Below, in pieces: positions 44,124-51,989 of a DNA stretch of 64,000 bases. Both the position numbers and the translations under genes were made by a program. This DNA is from Alteriqipengyuania abyssalis. GTDB lineage: Bacteria > Pseudomonadota > Alphaproteobacteria > Sphingomonadales > Sphingomonadaceae. Under the pieces are notes generated by a model that did not search any database, was not told the DNA's origin, and was given only the letters and a program-made list of their open reading frames with translations. The stretch is from positions 868,001-932,000 of the forward strand of contig NZ_JAHWXP010000001.1 in assembly GCF_019857185.1 (NCBI RefSeq), written 5' to 3'. Each line of letters begins with the position of its first letter. Within the stretch, counting starts at the first letter, position 1.

Positions 44124-44758
44124 GCGGTGACCATGATATCGATCTCGGTTCGGCCGGGAAGCGCCGGACGCTGTGGATCGTGCTCTGGCTGAACGTCGCG
44201 ATCGCGATCGGGTTCTTCGTCGTCGGCTACTTCGCGGATTCGAACGCGCTCTTGGCGAACGGGCTCGACAACTCGTCCGACGCGATAGTCTATGCGCTCA
44301 GCCTGCTCGCGCTGGCCCGCTCGCGCATCTGGCAGCGTGGTGCGGCGCGGTTCTCCGGGGTCATGCTCTTGGTATTCGCGGCAGGTGTCATTGCCGATGC
44401 CGTGCGTCGGTTCCTGGAAGGCTCGGAGCCAGGTGGGTTGATGATGCTCGCGATGGCGGCAGTCGCAGCCGTGGTGAATCTGATCTGCCTGCGGATGCTC
44501 CAGCGGACGGAGGACAAGGACGTCAGCATGCGCGCAGCGACGACCTTCAGCTTCAATGATTTTATCGCCAATGGCGGGATCATCATCGCGGGGATCGTCG
44601 TGATGCTCACCGGCGCGAATTGGCCCGACCTGGTGGTAGGCGTCGCTGTGGCATGCATTGCCCTTTATGGCGGCATCCAGATCCTGCGCGATGCCCACAT
44701 GGACATTCATGACGAGGAGGGGAGCGAGCATCGGAAGGGGGATCAGTTCCGGACATGA
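44120..44758 (+). CDS. CDF-type cation transporter without C-terminal domain
   Basis: This 212-residue cation-diffusion-facilitator-type protein has six membrane helices: NALLANGLDNSSDAIVYALS (metal-site D pair) and TFSFNDFIANGGIIIAGI. It has only a short tail (HMDIHDEEGSEHRKGD). It resembles the exporter at 36483 in size and plan. ATGA overlaps link it to the SpoIIAA-like gene upstream and the CzcD-like gene downstream. Confidence 0.85.
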   Translation: MSGDHDIDLGSAGKRRTLWIVLWLNVAIAIGFFVVGYFADSNALLANGLDNSSDAIVYALSLLALARSRIWQRGAARFSGVMLLVFAAGVIADAVRRFLEGSEPGGLMMLAMAAVAAVVNLICLRMLQRTEDKDVSMRAATTFSFNDFIANGGIIIAGIVVMLTGANWPDLVVGVAVACIALYGGIQILRDAHMDIHDEEGSEHRKGDQFRT

Positions 44759-45729
44759 GCAATCATCACACACATGGTGGGCATGGTGGCCACAACCACG
44801 GCGAGGAGAACCTGAGCGATCGCCAGCTGATCTTCGCGGTCGCGATCAACGTCCTGCTCACGCTCGCCCAGATCGTCGGCGGGATCGTCTCGGGTTCGCT
44901 GGCTCTCATTGCCGACGCCCTTCACAACTTCAGTGACGCCGCCTCGCTCGGCCTCGCGTGGTTCGCCCGAAGGATCGGCAGGCGTCCCGCCGACAGACGG
45001 ATGACGTTCGGTTATGCGCAGGGCGAGGTCGTCGCCGCGCTCATCAACCTGACGACGCTGCTCATTATCGGCTTCTATCTGCTCGTGGAAGCGATCAACC
45101 GCTTCGCCGATCCGCAACCGATCGAAGGATGGACGGTGATCGCCGTTGCAGGCGTGGCATTGGTGATCGATCTGGTGACCGCTTTCATCACCCACCGCGG
45201 CGCCAAGGACAGCATCAACATGAAGGCGGCGTTCCTGCACAATGTGTCCGATGCCATGGCCTCTGTCGGTGTGATCGTCGCAGGGGTCCTGATCCTGCTA
45301 TACGATCTCTACGTGGCCGATCTGGTCATCACCGTCATCATCGCCGCCTATGTGATCTGGCAGGGGGTGTCGCTGATGCCGCGCACGGTTCGCCTGCTTA
45401 TGGGTGCGGTGCCCGATGACGTCGAACTGCAAGAAATCATGGACGAACTCGAGGCGATCGATGGTGTCGAAAGCATCCACCATCTGCATGTCTGGAACCT
45501 GGGAGAGCACCGCCGCGCCCTCGAGGTCCACATCGTGCCATCCCGCCCGTCACTCGAGCGGTTCGAAGAACTGAAGCGAACCGTGCGACAGCGCGTCTCC
45601 TCCCGGTTCGGCATTGAGCATGCAACGCTGGAAGCTTGCCTGGCAGCGGACTGCGATGAGGGGCTGATAGCCCAAGCCGGGCACCTTGGAGACGGGTCTG
45701 AAGATTGTGGCGGAAGTCTCGGTCCCTAA
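44755..45729 (+). CDS. czcD: CDF family zinc/cobalt/cadmium exporter, CzcD-like
   Basis: This 324-residue protein has an N-terminal His-rich metal-binding run (NHHTHGGHGGHNHGEEN), six membrane helices with the HNFSDA and HNVSDA metal sites, and a cytoplasmic C-terminal ferredoxin-like domain (DGVESIHHLHVWNLGEHRRALEVH, in parts). It exports divalent cations from the cytoplasm and complements the czcCBA periplasmic pump. It is the last gene of the efflux operon. Confidence 0.92.
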   Translation: MSNHHTHGGHGGHNHGEENLSDRQLIFAVAINVLLTLAQIVGGIVSGSLALIADALHNFSDAASLGLAWFARRIGRRPADRRMTFGYAQGEVVAALINLTTLLIIGFYLLVEAINRFADPQPIEGWTVIAVAGVALVIDLVTAFITHRGAKDSINMKAAFLHNVSDAMASVGVIVAGVLILLYDLYVADLVITVIIAAYVIWQGVSLMPRTVRLLMGAVPDDVELQEIMDELEAIDGVESIHHLHVWNLGEHRRALEVHIVPSRPSLERFEELKRTVRQRVSSRFGIEHATLEACLAADCDEGLIAQAGHLGDGSEDCGGSLGP

Positions 45730-45976
45730 CGGCGGTTCATTCCTCGCAGAACCGAAAGGCAAGCGGCGAGAGCTAGAATTTGGCCGATTGGAATTGCGTA
45801 ATGTCAGGCTTGCAGGATCTGCCACCAGCACTCAGGGACCCAAGAGCGGACAGGCATCTGCTGGCCCAGCCGCCAGCCCGCTTCCAGTGTTAGCTGCCGG
45901 TCAGCAAAGCGCCCTAATTGTAGCCATCCGTGGCCTTTGCGCCATCGCCAGAAATCAGCCGCGCGCCCAATTCGAA

Positions 45977-47071
45977 CTAGAACCAAACACGCAGTCCAAT
46001 AACGGCCTTTAGCCCATCAGGGTCGTTGCCGTTCGCGCGGGCGATGTCGGCGGTCTCGCCGGCTTTGGCTTCGTATTCGATGCCTACGTAAGGCGCGAAC
46101 TCCGGCACGATTTCGTAGCGCAGCCGCAACCCCGGCTCGACCTTGGTGATGCCTGCGCCGATGCCGCGCTCGGGGATGTCCTGCGCCGCGAATTCCGCTT
46201 CGATGCGCGGCTGGAGGATGAGCCGCTGGGTTATCTTCTGGTCGTATTCGGCCTCGATCCGCGCGGTCAGGTCGCCCCGGTCCGACAGGAACAGCGCGCC
46301 GTCGACATGGAACATGTAGGGCGCAAGACCCTGCACGCCGAGCACGAGATGCGTAAGGCTGTCGGGCTCGGGATCGAAGCGCACCCCCGCCTGCAAGTCG
46401 AAATAAGGTCCGATCGCGCGGCTGTAGAGTGCCTGAATCTCGGCGTCTTCCAGTTCGCCGCCGAACCCGCCTTCGCCTTCGGTCTTGAGGACGAAACGGT
46501 CGATGTCGCCGCCATACCACCCCTGCACGTCCCACAGATAGCCGTGTTCGCCTCCATCGGTCGCGATGCGCGCTTCGAGCCGTTCGATCAGGACCATGCC
46601 GGTGGTCATGCCGCCGTTCTCGCGCGCCAATTGCTCGCGCGACAGCTCCATCGCTTCACGACCCCAGATGGCGTCGGCTGCGTGGCGCGGGCCTTCCAGG
46701 GCGCGTGCCGGAACGGCCTCTTCCGCCGCTGCACCCGGAGCGGACTTGTCGGTCATGCTTCCGTGCGACGAATGATCCATGCCTGCCATGCCGTCGTCCA
46801 TTTCCGTGACGGACTCGGGCCCTGCCTTGGGAGGACACTTTTCCGGCGGAAGGTGGCCCATCGCACAATGGTCAATTTCTGGTTTGGGCGCGGGTTGCGG
46901 TTCTTCCCTCGGCGCGCACTCTTCGGGTGGCAGGTGCCCTATGGCGCAGTGATCCATTTCCTGTTCCGGCGCGGGCTGCGCGGCAGGCTTCCCGCCGTGC
47001 GCCGAGTGATGCTGCGCGGCGAGCGGAGCAGTGGCGAGCATCGACCCGGCCAGTAGTGCGGCGCGGATCAT
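45977..47071 (-). CDS. copB: Copper resistance protein B (outer membrane)
   Basis: This 364-residue protein has a signal peptide (MIRAALLAGSMLATAPLAAQ). A metal-binding N-terminal region repeats a unit with Met-Asp-His-Cys (MDHCAIGHLPPEECAP, then IDHCAMGHLPPEKCPP) and ends with MAGMDHSSHGSM. The C-terminal half is the CopB beta-barrel (YLWDVQGWYGGDIDRFVLK, LRLRYEIVPEFAPYVGIEYE, then AVIGLRVWF). The start overlaps the copA stop, so both share the divergent copper promoter. Confidence 0.92.
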   Translation of the reverse strand: MIRAALLAGSMLATAPLAAQHHSAHGGKPAAQPAPEQEMDHCAIGHLPPEECAPREEPQPAPKPEIDHCAMGHLPPEKCPPKAGPESVTEMDDGMAGMDHSSHGSMTDKSAPGAAAEEAVPARALEGPRHAADAIWGREAMELSREQLARENGGMTTGMVLIERLEARIATDGGEHGYLWDVQGWYGGDIDRFVLKTEGEGGFGGELEDAEIQALYSRAIGPYFDLQAGVRFDPEPDSLTHLVLGVQGLAPYMFHVDGALFLSDRGDLTARIEAEYDQKITQRLILQPRIEAEFAAQDIPERGIGAGITKVEPGLRLRYEIVPEFAPYVGIEYEAKAGETADIARANGNDPDGLKAVIGLRVWF

Positions 47072-48768
47072 GCGCCTTCTCCTTCGGGGAACGGTCGCAC
47101 CGTCACTACCTGCATCATGCCCGCATGCATGTGGTAGAGCAGGTGGCAGTGGAAGGCCCAGTCGCCCGGCTCGTTCGCGGTCAGGTCGAAAGTCGCGGTG
47201 CCGCCCGGCTGGACGATGACCGTGTGCTTCAGGGGCTGGTGCATATGGTCCGCGCCGTTGACCAGCTCGAAGAAGTGGCCGTGCAGGTGGATCGGGTGCG
47301 CCATCATGGTCTGGTTGACCAGCTTGACGCGCACGCGTTCGTCATAGCCGAAACGGATCGGATCGTCGGTGACGGAAGTGAACTTCTTGCCGTCGAAGCT
47401 CCACATATACCGTTCCATGTTGCCGGTGAGGTGGATCTCCATCTTGCGCTCGACCGTCCGGTGCGGGTTCATCCGTTTGGCCTTGAGGTCGGTGTAGCGC
47501 AGCACGCGGTGGCCCACTTTGTCGAGGCCGAGGCCGGGGAAATCCATCCGGTCCATCGGCATCGGCGCGATCATATCGACGCCGGGGCCGACTTCGACGT
47601 CGCCGGGCACGAGCGACTTGTCCCGCATCGAGTGGTCCATGCCACCCATGCCTTCCATCCCGCCCATGCCGGAATGGTCCATCATGCCCATATCGACCAT
47701 CGTCAGCGTCGGGATTTCGCGGAGCGGCGGCGGGGTGGCGCGGTGGCCCTTGTGGCTCGTGAGGCTGGCAACACCCATGCCGCTCCGATCCATCGCCTCG
47801 GCGACGATGGCGTGGCTGCCATCGGGCGGCGTGACGATCACGTCGTAGGTCTCCGCAACACCGATCTGGAATTCATCGACCTCGACCGGGTCCACATCCT
47901 GTCCGTCGGCCTGGATCACCGTCATCGCCACGCCGGGGATGCGAAGGTTGAAGAACGTCATCGCCGAACCGTTGATGACCCGTAGGCGCACGCGCTCGCC
48001 CGGCTGGAACGCGAGTTGCAGATCGTCCTGCGGACCGTGACCATTGATGAGGAAGGTATAGGTGCTGCCCGTCACGTCGGAAATGTCGCGCGGGTTCATC
48101 CGCATCTCACCCCACATGCGCCGCATCTCGCCCGACATGTCGCCCTCGGTCGCGGTCAGCATATCGCGCTGGAAGTAGTGCTCGCCGACCTTCAGCTTAC
48201 GCATGATTTCGTGTGGATGCATCGGGGTGAACTCGGACAGCAGCACGACGTAATCGCGGTCGTAGCGCGGGTCCGGATCGGCGCTCTCGATAACAATCGG
48301 GCCGTAATGCCCCGCCTGCTCCTGCAAGCCGGAGTGCGAATGCCACCAGTAGGTGCCGTTCTGTCGCACCGGGAACTCGTAGGTGAATGTTTCACCCGGC
48401 TTGATGCCGGGGAAGCTGACGCCGGGCACACCGTCGAACTGGAACGGCAGCAGCAGGCCATGCCAGTGGATCGAGCTGTCTTCGTCGAGATTGTTGGTCA
48501 CGTGCAGCCGCACGTTTTGCCCCTCGCGCAGCCGCACCAGCGGACCAGGCACAGTGCCGTTTACCGCCACCGCATGACCCGAGCGCGCGCCCGTCATGAA
48601 GTGATGGTTGCCGATCGCCAGCCTGATGTCGTCGCCCGAAAGCTCGCCGAAGCCGTTGTTCGCATGCGTAAGCGATTGTCCTCGCGCCCAGCCCGGCATG
48701 GGGAGCGCGCTAGCGGCGGCGAGCGCGGCAGTGCTGCGGATCAGATTTCGGCGGGAGAATGAGACCAT
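47068..48768 (-). CDS. copA: Multicopper oxidase CopA
   Basis: This 566-residue periplasmic copper oxidase probably detoxifies Cu(I). It has a Tat-type signal (SFSRRNLIRSTAALAAAS). Copper-site motifs are in order: HWHGLLLPF, YWWHSHSG, then MAHPIHLHGHFFEL and WAFHCHLLYHMHAGMM. A Met/His-rich insert (MGMMDHSGMGGMEGMGGMDH) precedes the third domain. It lies upstream of copB in the same direction and is divergent from csoR, with a CsoR-type box between. Confidence 0.94.
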   Translation of the reverse strand: MVSFSRRNLIRSTAALAAASALPMPGWARGQSLTHANNGFGELSGDDIRLAIGNHHFMTGARSGHAVAVNGTVPGPLVRLREGQNVRLHVTNNLDEDSSIHWHGLLLPFQFDGVPGVSFPGIKPGETFTYEFPVRQNGTYWWHSHSGLQEQAGHYGPIVIESADPDPRYDRDYVVLLSEFTPMHPHEIMRKLKVGEHYFQRDMLTATEGDMSGEMRRMWGEMRMNPRDISDVTGSTYTFLINGHGPQDDLQLAFQPGERVRLRVINGSAMTFFNLRIPGVAMTVIQADGQDVDPVEVDEFQIGVAETYDVIVTPPDGSHAIVAEAMDRSGMGVASLTSHKGHRATPPPLREIPTLTMVDMGMMDHSGMGGMEGMGGMDHSMRDKSLVPGDVEVGPGVDMIAPMPMDRMDFPGLGLDKVGHRVLRYTDLKAKRMNPHRTVERKMEIHLTGNMERYMWSFDGKKFTSVTDDPIRFGYDERVRVKLVNQTMMAHPIHLHGHFFELVNGADHMHQPLKHTVIVQPGGTATFDLTANEPGDWAFHCHLLYHMHAGMMQVVTVRPFPEGEGA

Positions 48769-48807
48769 GGGGCGAGCTTCCGATTGAACTTCTGCGCCAA
48801 GCTATAT

Positions 48808-48824
48808 ATACCCCCACAGGGTAT
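48808..48824. promoter_or_regulatory. CsoR-type operator between copA and csoR
   Basis: The arms ATACCC (48808-48813) and GGGTAT (48819-48824) are perfect, with a 5-base spacer. They match the known form of copper-responsive CsoR/RcnR-class operators. It sits between the two divergent starts, so it could control copAB and csoR at once. Confidence 0.75.
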
Positions 48825-48843
48825 TTCAAATGGACTTCGGACC

Positions 48844-49116
48844 ATGGCAGACGCGAAGACCGCGAAAATCAACCGGCTCAACCGTATCGAAGGGCAGGTG
48901 CGCGGCGTGGCGCAGATGATCGAGAACGATCGCTACTGCATCGACATCCTGCACCAGATCCAGGCGATCCGGTCGGCGCTCGGCAAGGTAGAGTCGCAGG
49001 TTCTGAAGGATCACGCCGCCTGCTGCGTGGCCGAAGCCATCGCGAGCGGCGATGAGGAGGAACAGCGCGAGAAGTTCGAGGAACTGGTGACGCTTTTTGA
49101 GAAGGCGAAGCGATAG
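48844..49116 (+). CDS. csoR: CsoR family copper-sensing repressor
   Basis: This 90-residue four-helix DUF156 repressor has the Cu(I) ligands C-x24-H-x3-C (in YCIDILHQIQ and KDHAACC). The N-terminal RLNRIEGQVRGVAQMI is the DNA-contact region. I chose ATG 48844 because the family starts there; an ATG at 48784 would add a long leader. It starts 20 bases after the operator and leads a DUF411/glutaredoxin operon. Confidence 0.9.
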   Translation: MADAKTAKINRLNRIEGQVRGVAQMIENDRYCIDILHQIQAIRSALGKVESQVLKDHAACCVAEAIASGDEEEQREKFEELVTLFEKAKR

Positions 49117-49180
49117 ATGCCGCATCGACGGTCTCGATGCGACCCAGGATCAACACCCTTATTTCATTGAGGAGACTGCG

Positions 49181-49657
49181 ATGATTCCCCTACTCCGTCC
49201 CACCATTGCTCGCCGCACCTTGACCGGCTCGTTCTTTTTGGGAATCACGCTCACCGCCTGCGCTGCCCAAGCGGCCAGCTTCACCATGTATCGCGACGCG
49301 AATTGCGGCTGCTGCCTGGCATGGGCACAGCATGTTGAAGCGAGCGACGAGCACGATGTGCAATCGGTCGATCATCCCGACATGCTGTCGGTGAAGGCCG
49401 AGAACGGTGTGCCGGGCGATCTGCAATCGTGCCACACCGCGATCGTCGAAGGCTATGTGATCGAAGGCCATGTGCCTGTCGCCGATGTCGAGCGGCTGCT
49501 CGCCGAACGTCCCGCAGGCGTGAAGGGTCTCGCCGTCGCCGGGATGCCGATGGGCTCGCCGGGAATGGAGCACGGCAATCATCGCCAGGCGTTTCAGGTC
49601 ATCGCTTTTGGACCCGAGGGCCGCAGCGTCTGGGCCAGCTACCCCGCGAGCCACTGA
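49181..49657 (+). CDS. DUF411 metal-binding protein
   Basis: This 158-residue protein has a signal-like N-terminus (LTGSFFLGITLTACAAQA; the Cys may be a lipobox). The DUF411 core is MYRDANCGCCLAWAQH (CxxC-type ligands), with LQSCHTAIVEGYVIEGHVP and VKGLAVAGMPMGSPGMEHG (Met/His). It is found with copper-resistance genes and probably handles periplasmic copper. GAGGAGACTGCG precedes the ATG. The stop overlaps the next ATG. Confidence 0.85.
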   Translation: MIPLLRPTIARRTLTGSFFLGITLTACAAQAASFTMYRDANCGCCLAWAQHVEASDEHDVQSVDHPDMLSVKAENGVPGDLQSCHTAIVEGYVIEGHVPVADVERLLAERPAGVKGLAVAGMPMGSPGMEHGNHRQAFQVIAFGPEGRSVWASYPASH

Positions 49658-50418
49658 TGAGCACGAAGAAAGCCACCGTCTACCGGATGGTCATGCCCGA
49701 CCATCTGTGCCCCTACGGTCTCAAGACCGTGGACCTGCTGAAGCGCGAAGGATTCGGGGTCGAAGATCATCACCTGACCACGCGCGAGGAGACCGATGCC
49801 TTCAAGCAAAAGCACGGCGTCGAAACCACGCCGCAGGCCTTCATCGATGGAAAGCGGATCGGTGGCTACGATGACCTGCGCGAGTATTTCGGGAAGTCGC
49901 GCAGCCAGCCGAAAGAAGACGAGACCAGCTACCAGCCGGTCATCGCGATCTTCGGCGTGGCCTTCCTGCTCGGTCTGGCGATCAGTTGGTATGTCTTTGA
50001 CACCATCTTCACCGTGCAGGCGGTCGAATGGTTCGTCAGCCTGTCGATGGCGCTGCTCGCGATCCAGAAATTGCAGGACCTGCGCAGTTTCTCACCGATG
50101 TTCCTGAACTACGATCTTCTGGCACGGCGCTGGGTGCCATACGGCTTCGTCTATCCGTTCGGCGAGGCGCTCGCCGGGATCCTGATGGTCGCCCATGCTA
50201 TACCGATTATCTCGGTCCCGGTCTCGCTGTTCATCGGCACGGTGGGCGCCGTCAGCGTGTTCAAGGCGGTCTACATCGACAAGCGCGAGCTCAAATGCGC
50301 CTGCGTGGGCGGCAACAGCAACGTGCCGCTGGGCTTCGTCTCGCTGACCGAGAACCTTTTCATGATCGGCATGGGCCTGTGGATGGGGGCCAAGGCGCTC
50401 GGCTTGATCGCCATGTGA
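49657..50418 (+). CDS. Glutaredoxin domain fused to MauE-like membrane protein
   Basis: This 253-residue protein has two parts. Residues 1-85 form a glutaredoxin-like domain (DHLCPYGLKTVDLLKREGF, single CPYG active-site Cys, then TTPQAFIDGKRIGGYDDL). Residues 95-253 form a four-helix membrane part like MauE/DoxX (VIAIFGVAFLLGLAISWYV to LFMIGMGLWMGAKALGL) with KCACVGGNSNVPLG (CxC). This suggests thiol/disulfide chemistry at the membrane during copper stress. It overlaps the DUF411 stop and converges on the DUF305 gene. Confidence 0.85.
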   Translation: MSTKKATVYRMVMPDHLCPYGLKTVDLLKREGFGVEDHHLTTREETDAFKQKHGVETTPQAFIDGKRIGGYDDLREYFGKSRSQPKEDETSYQPVIAIFGVAFLLGLAISWYVFDTIFTVQAVEWFVSLSMALLAIQKLQDLRSFSPMFLNYDLLARRWVPYGFVYPFGEALAGILMVAHAIPIISVPVSLFIGTVGAVSVFKAVYIDKRELKCACVGGNSNVPLGFVSLTENLFMIGMGLWMGAKALGLIAM

Positions 50419-51039
50419 TCAGAGCGAGGAGTCGAGTTCCTCGCGCATTTCTGGCGTCACTTCGCGACCGACGGCGGCCTCCGCTTCGGCTTGCAGCTCG
50501 GGAGTGAGAGCGGCGGTGCGTGGCGGCAGGGGCGTCCCGTCGCCCATCTCCCCGTTCGCCTCGATGTCTTCGAGCAACAGCTCCATCTGCGCGATTTCCT
50601 TTACCTGCGCCTCGATGATGGCATCGGCCAGTTCACGCACGCGCGGATCCGAGATCTGCGCGCGCCGACTGGTCAGCACCGCGATGGAATGGTGCGGGAT
50701 CATCGCCTTCATGAACGCCCGGTCATCCACCGTCGCCTGGCTGCGCGCGAGGAAAAGGAACAGCGCAAAGCCGATCACCGCGCCGACCATTACCAGCACC
50801 TTGGTCACAAAGGTGCGATACATTCCCCACATGAAGCCCAGCATGATGACGATCATCGCCATGCCCATCATAAGCGCCATCCACATGCGTGTCTGGCTGA
50901 ACCAAATGTGCCCGGTCTCGTAGACGTTCGAGTATTTAAGCACGAACATCGTGACGATCGACGTCGCGATCATAGCCGCGAACGTCGGCCATTTGCTCTG
51001 GTGGGCCTGTTCGGATGAGGTCGAGTTTTCGGTTGCCAT
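50419..51039 (-). CDS. DUF305 membrane protein
   Basis: This 206-residue protein has three N-terminal membrane segments (WPTFAAMIATSIVTMFVL, MALMMGMAMIVIMLGFMWGM, FVTKVLVMVGAVIGFALFLF) and a C-terminal DUF305 domain (MIPHHSIAVLTSRRAQ, with the His pair and ADAIIEAQVKEIAQMELLLE). DUF305 proteins are often Met/His-rich and linked to copper. A CsoR-type box lies just upstream of its start (51062-51077). It converges on the glutaredoxin-MauE gene, with no gap. Confidence 0.85.
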   Translation of the reverse strand: MATENSTSSEQAHQSKWPTFAAMIATSIVTMFVLKYSNVYETGHIWFSQTRMWMALMMGMAMIVIMLGFMWGMYRTFVTKVLVMVGAVIGFALFLFLARSQATVDDRAFMKAMIPHHSIAVLTSRRAQISDPRVRELADAIIEAQVKEIAQMELLLEDIEANGEMGDGTPLPPRTAALTPELQAEAEAAVGREVTPEMREELDSSL

Positions 51040-51061
51040 TTGCGCCTCCTCTTCAAAACCT

Positions 51062-51077
51062 ACACCCCCCCGGGGTA
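51062..51077. promoter_or_regulatory. CsoR-type box upstream of the DUF305 gene
   Basis: ACACCCC and GGGGTAT form an imperfect inverted repeat with a C-rich spacer, ending 23 bases before the DUF305 start on the minus strand. It resembles the box at 48808. Confidence 0.6.
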
Positions 51078-51196
51078 TGTGGTTCCGAGAAAGGCCGCCG
51101 CGCTACGTCTGGTGCGTGCACGCAATGTCCGGTCTTTCAGGAATTCCCGCGCAAAACCGGAATGGTCGCTAGCGGCCTAAGAACGTCCACAGGAAG

Positions 51197-51463
51197 CTAC
51201 TTGGCTGCTTCGGACAGGAAGGTCGCCAGCCTCTGCACGGCTCCTCGCTCTGCTCTGTAGGTGACTAAGCGCCCTTCTTTCGTCGAAGAGACCAGCCCCG
51301 CGTTCCGCAGCACCGACAGGTGCACAGAGGTGTTGTTGGGCATCGTGTCGGTCTGTTCAGCAACCTCGCTGGACGTGATGCCGTTCGCCGCTCGCGCTAT
51401 GGCCAGGAATATCTCCAGCCGGGTTGGCTGGGCCAAGGCACTGAGTTTCGCGATGGCGTCCAT
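51197..51463 (-). CDS. ArsR family transcriptional regulator
   Basis: This 88-residue winged-helix regulator has the pattern LAQPTRLEIFLAIA, ITSSEVAEQTDTMPNNTSVHLSVLRNAGLV (shown in parts: helix-turn-helix SVHLSVLRNAGLV) and a wing TKEGRLVTYRAERG. It lacks the ELCVCDL metal site, so its inducer may not be arsenic. ATG 51463 is preferred because AGGAG lies 10 bases upstream; ATG 51472 and a start at 51508 are possible. It is divergent from the accessory module, with an AT-rich inverted repeat in between. Confidence 0.85.
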   Translation of the reverse strand: MDAIAKLSALAQPTRLEIFLAIARAANGITSSEVAEQTDTMPNNTSVHLSVLRNAGLVSSTKEGRLVTYRAERGAVQRLATFLSEAAK

Positions 51464-51513
51464 CTTTTCCATTCTCCTGCAGATAGCGTCAGCGATCCCT
51501 ACCGACAAGTTAA

Positions 51514-51537
51514 TTCAATAATTCATTACCTATTGAA
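51514..51537. promoter_or_regulatory. AT-rich inverted repeat, putative ArsR operator
   Basis: The arms TTCAATA (51514-51520) and TATTGAA (51531-51537) are perfect, with a 10-base spacer, between the ArsR gene and the divergent accessory module. Confidence 0.6.
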
Positions 51538-51611
51538 GTATTTTCTGTTCATGCTATGTGCTGGGTCACGAGGCGCTGGTAGGTCCGGCGCGGAATGTGG
51601 GGAGCGGTGCG

Positions 51612-51989
51612 ATGAGCGATACCGCCGAATTCGAAATCGACCCTTATTTCGAGCAGGCCCCGGTGGACTGGGCGCTCGATCCTCTCGAGGACAGGAGTGG
51701 AGGCATGTTGGCTGTTCACCGCGTCGCGCTCGTCCGGATCGCATGCGTGGCTGCAGAGACCGGCGCCCGAATGCAGCGGGATGGCTTGGCAGAGGATCCC
51801 GTCGGCTGGATGGTCTCGCCGCTCGAGCTCTTCGAAGGCCGCGCGCCGATCGAAGCCTGCATGGAGCGCAGCGCCTGCTCGAAAGCGATCCTCCTTCACG
51901 GCCTGGGTCTCGGCCTCGATGCGGATCCATCAGTGATCGATCGATTGCTATTCGACCATTCGGCATCCTTGGAGAGCGGACGTGGCTGA
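51612..51989 (+). CDS. Small protein with Xre/MbcA/ParS-like antitoxin resemblance
   Basis: This 125-residue protein has no certain family. The stretch EDPVGWMVSPLELFEGRAPI followed by ACSKAILLHGLGLGLDADP looks like the helical toxin-binding region of Xre/ParS-type antitoxins (W-x2-P-x2-L-x2-G), but no RES or similar toxin follows. The N-terminus is acidic. GGAG sits 7 bases before the ATG. It overlaps the exonuclease gene by 8 bases, so it belongs to that operon. Its function is unknown. Confidence 0.55.
   Translation: MSDTAEFEIDPYFEQAPVDWALDPLEDRSGGMLAVHRVALVRIACVAAETGARMQRDGLAEDPVGWMVSPLELFEGRAPIEACMERSACSKAILLHGLGLGLDADPSVIDRLLFDHSASLESGRG

Noticed and set aside
45730-45976. Possible short coding sequence between czcD and copB on either strand
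   Set aside because: The frames are short, lack a ribosome-binding site and show no recognisable domain. I treat the 247 bases as intergenic.
51612-51989. Xre/ParS antitoxin paired with a RES-type toxin
   Set aside because: The downstream gene is a DEDDh exonuclease and no RES motif is seen in the module, so a standard toxin-antitoxin pair is not supported.
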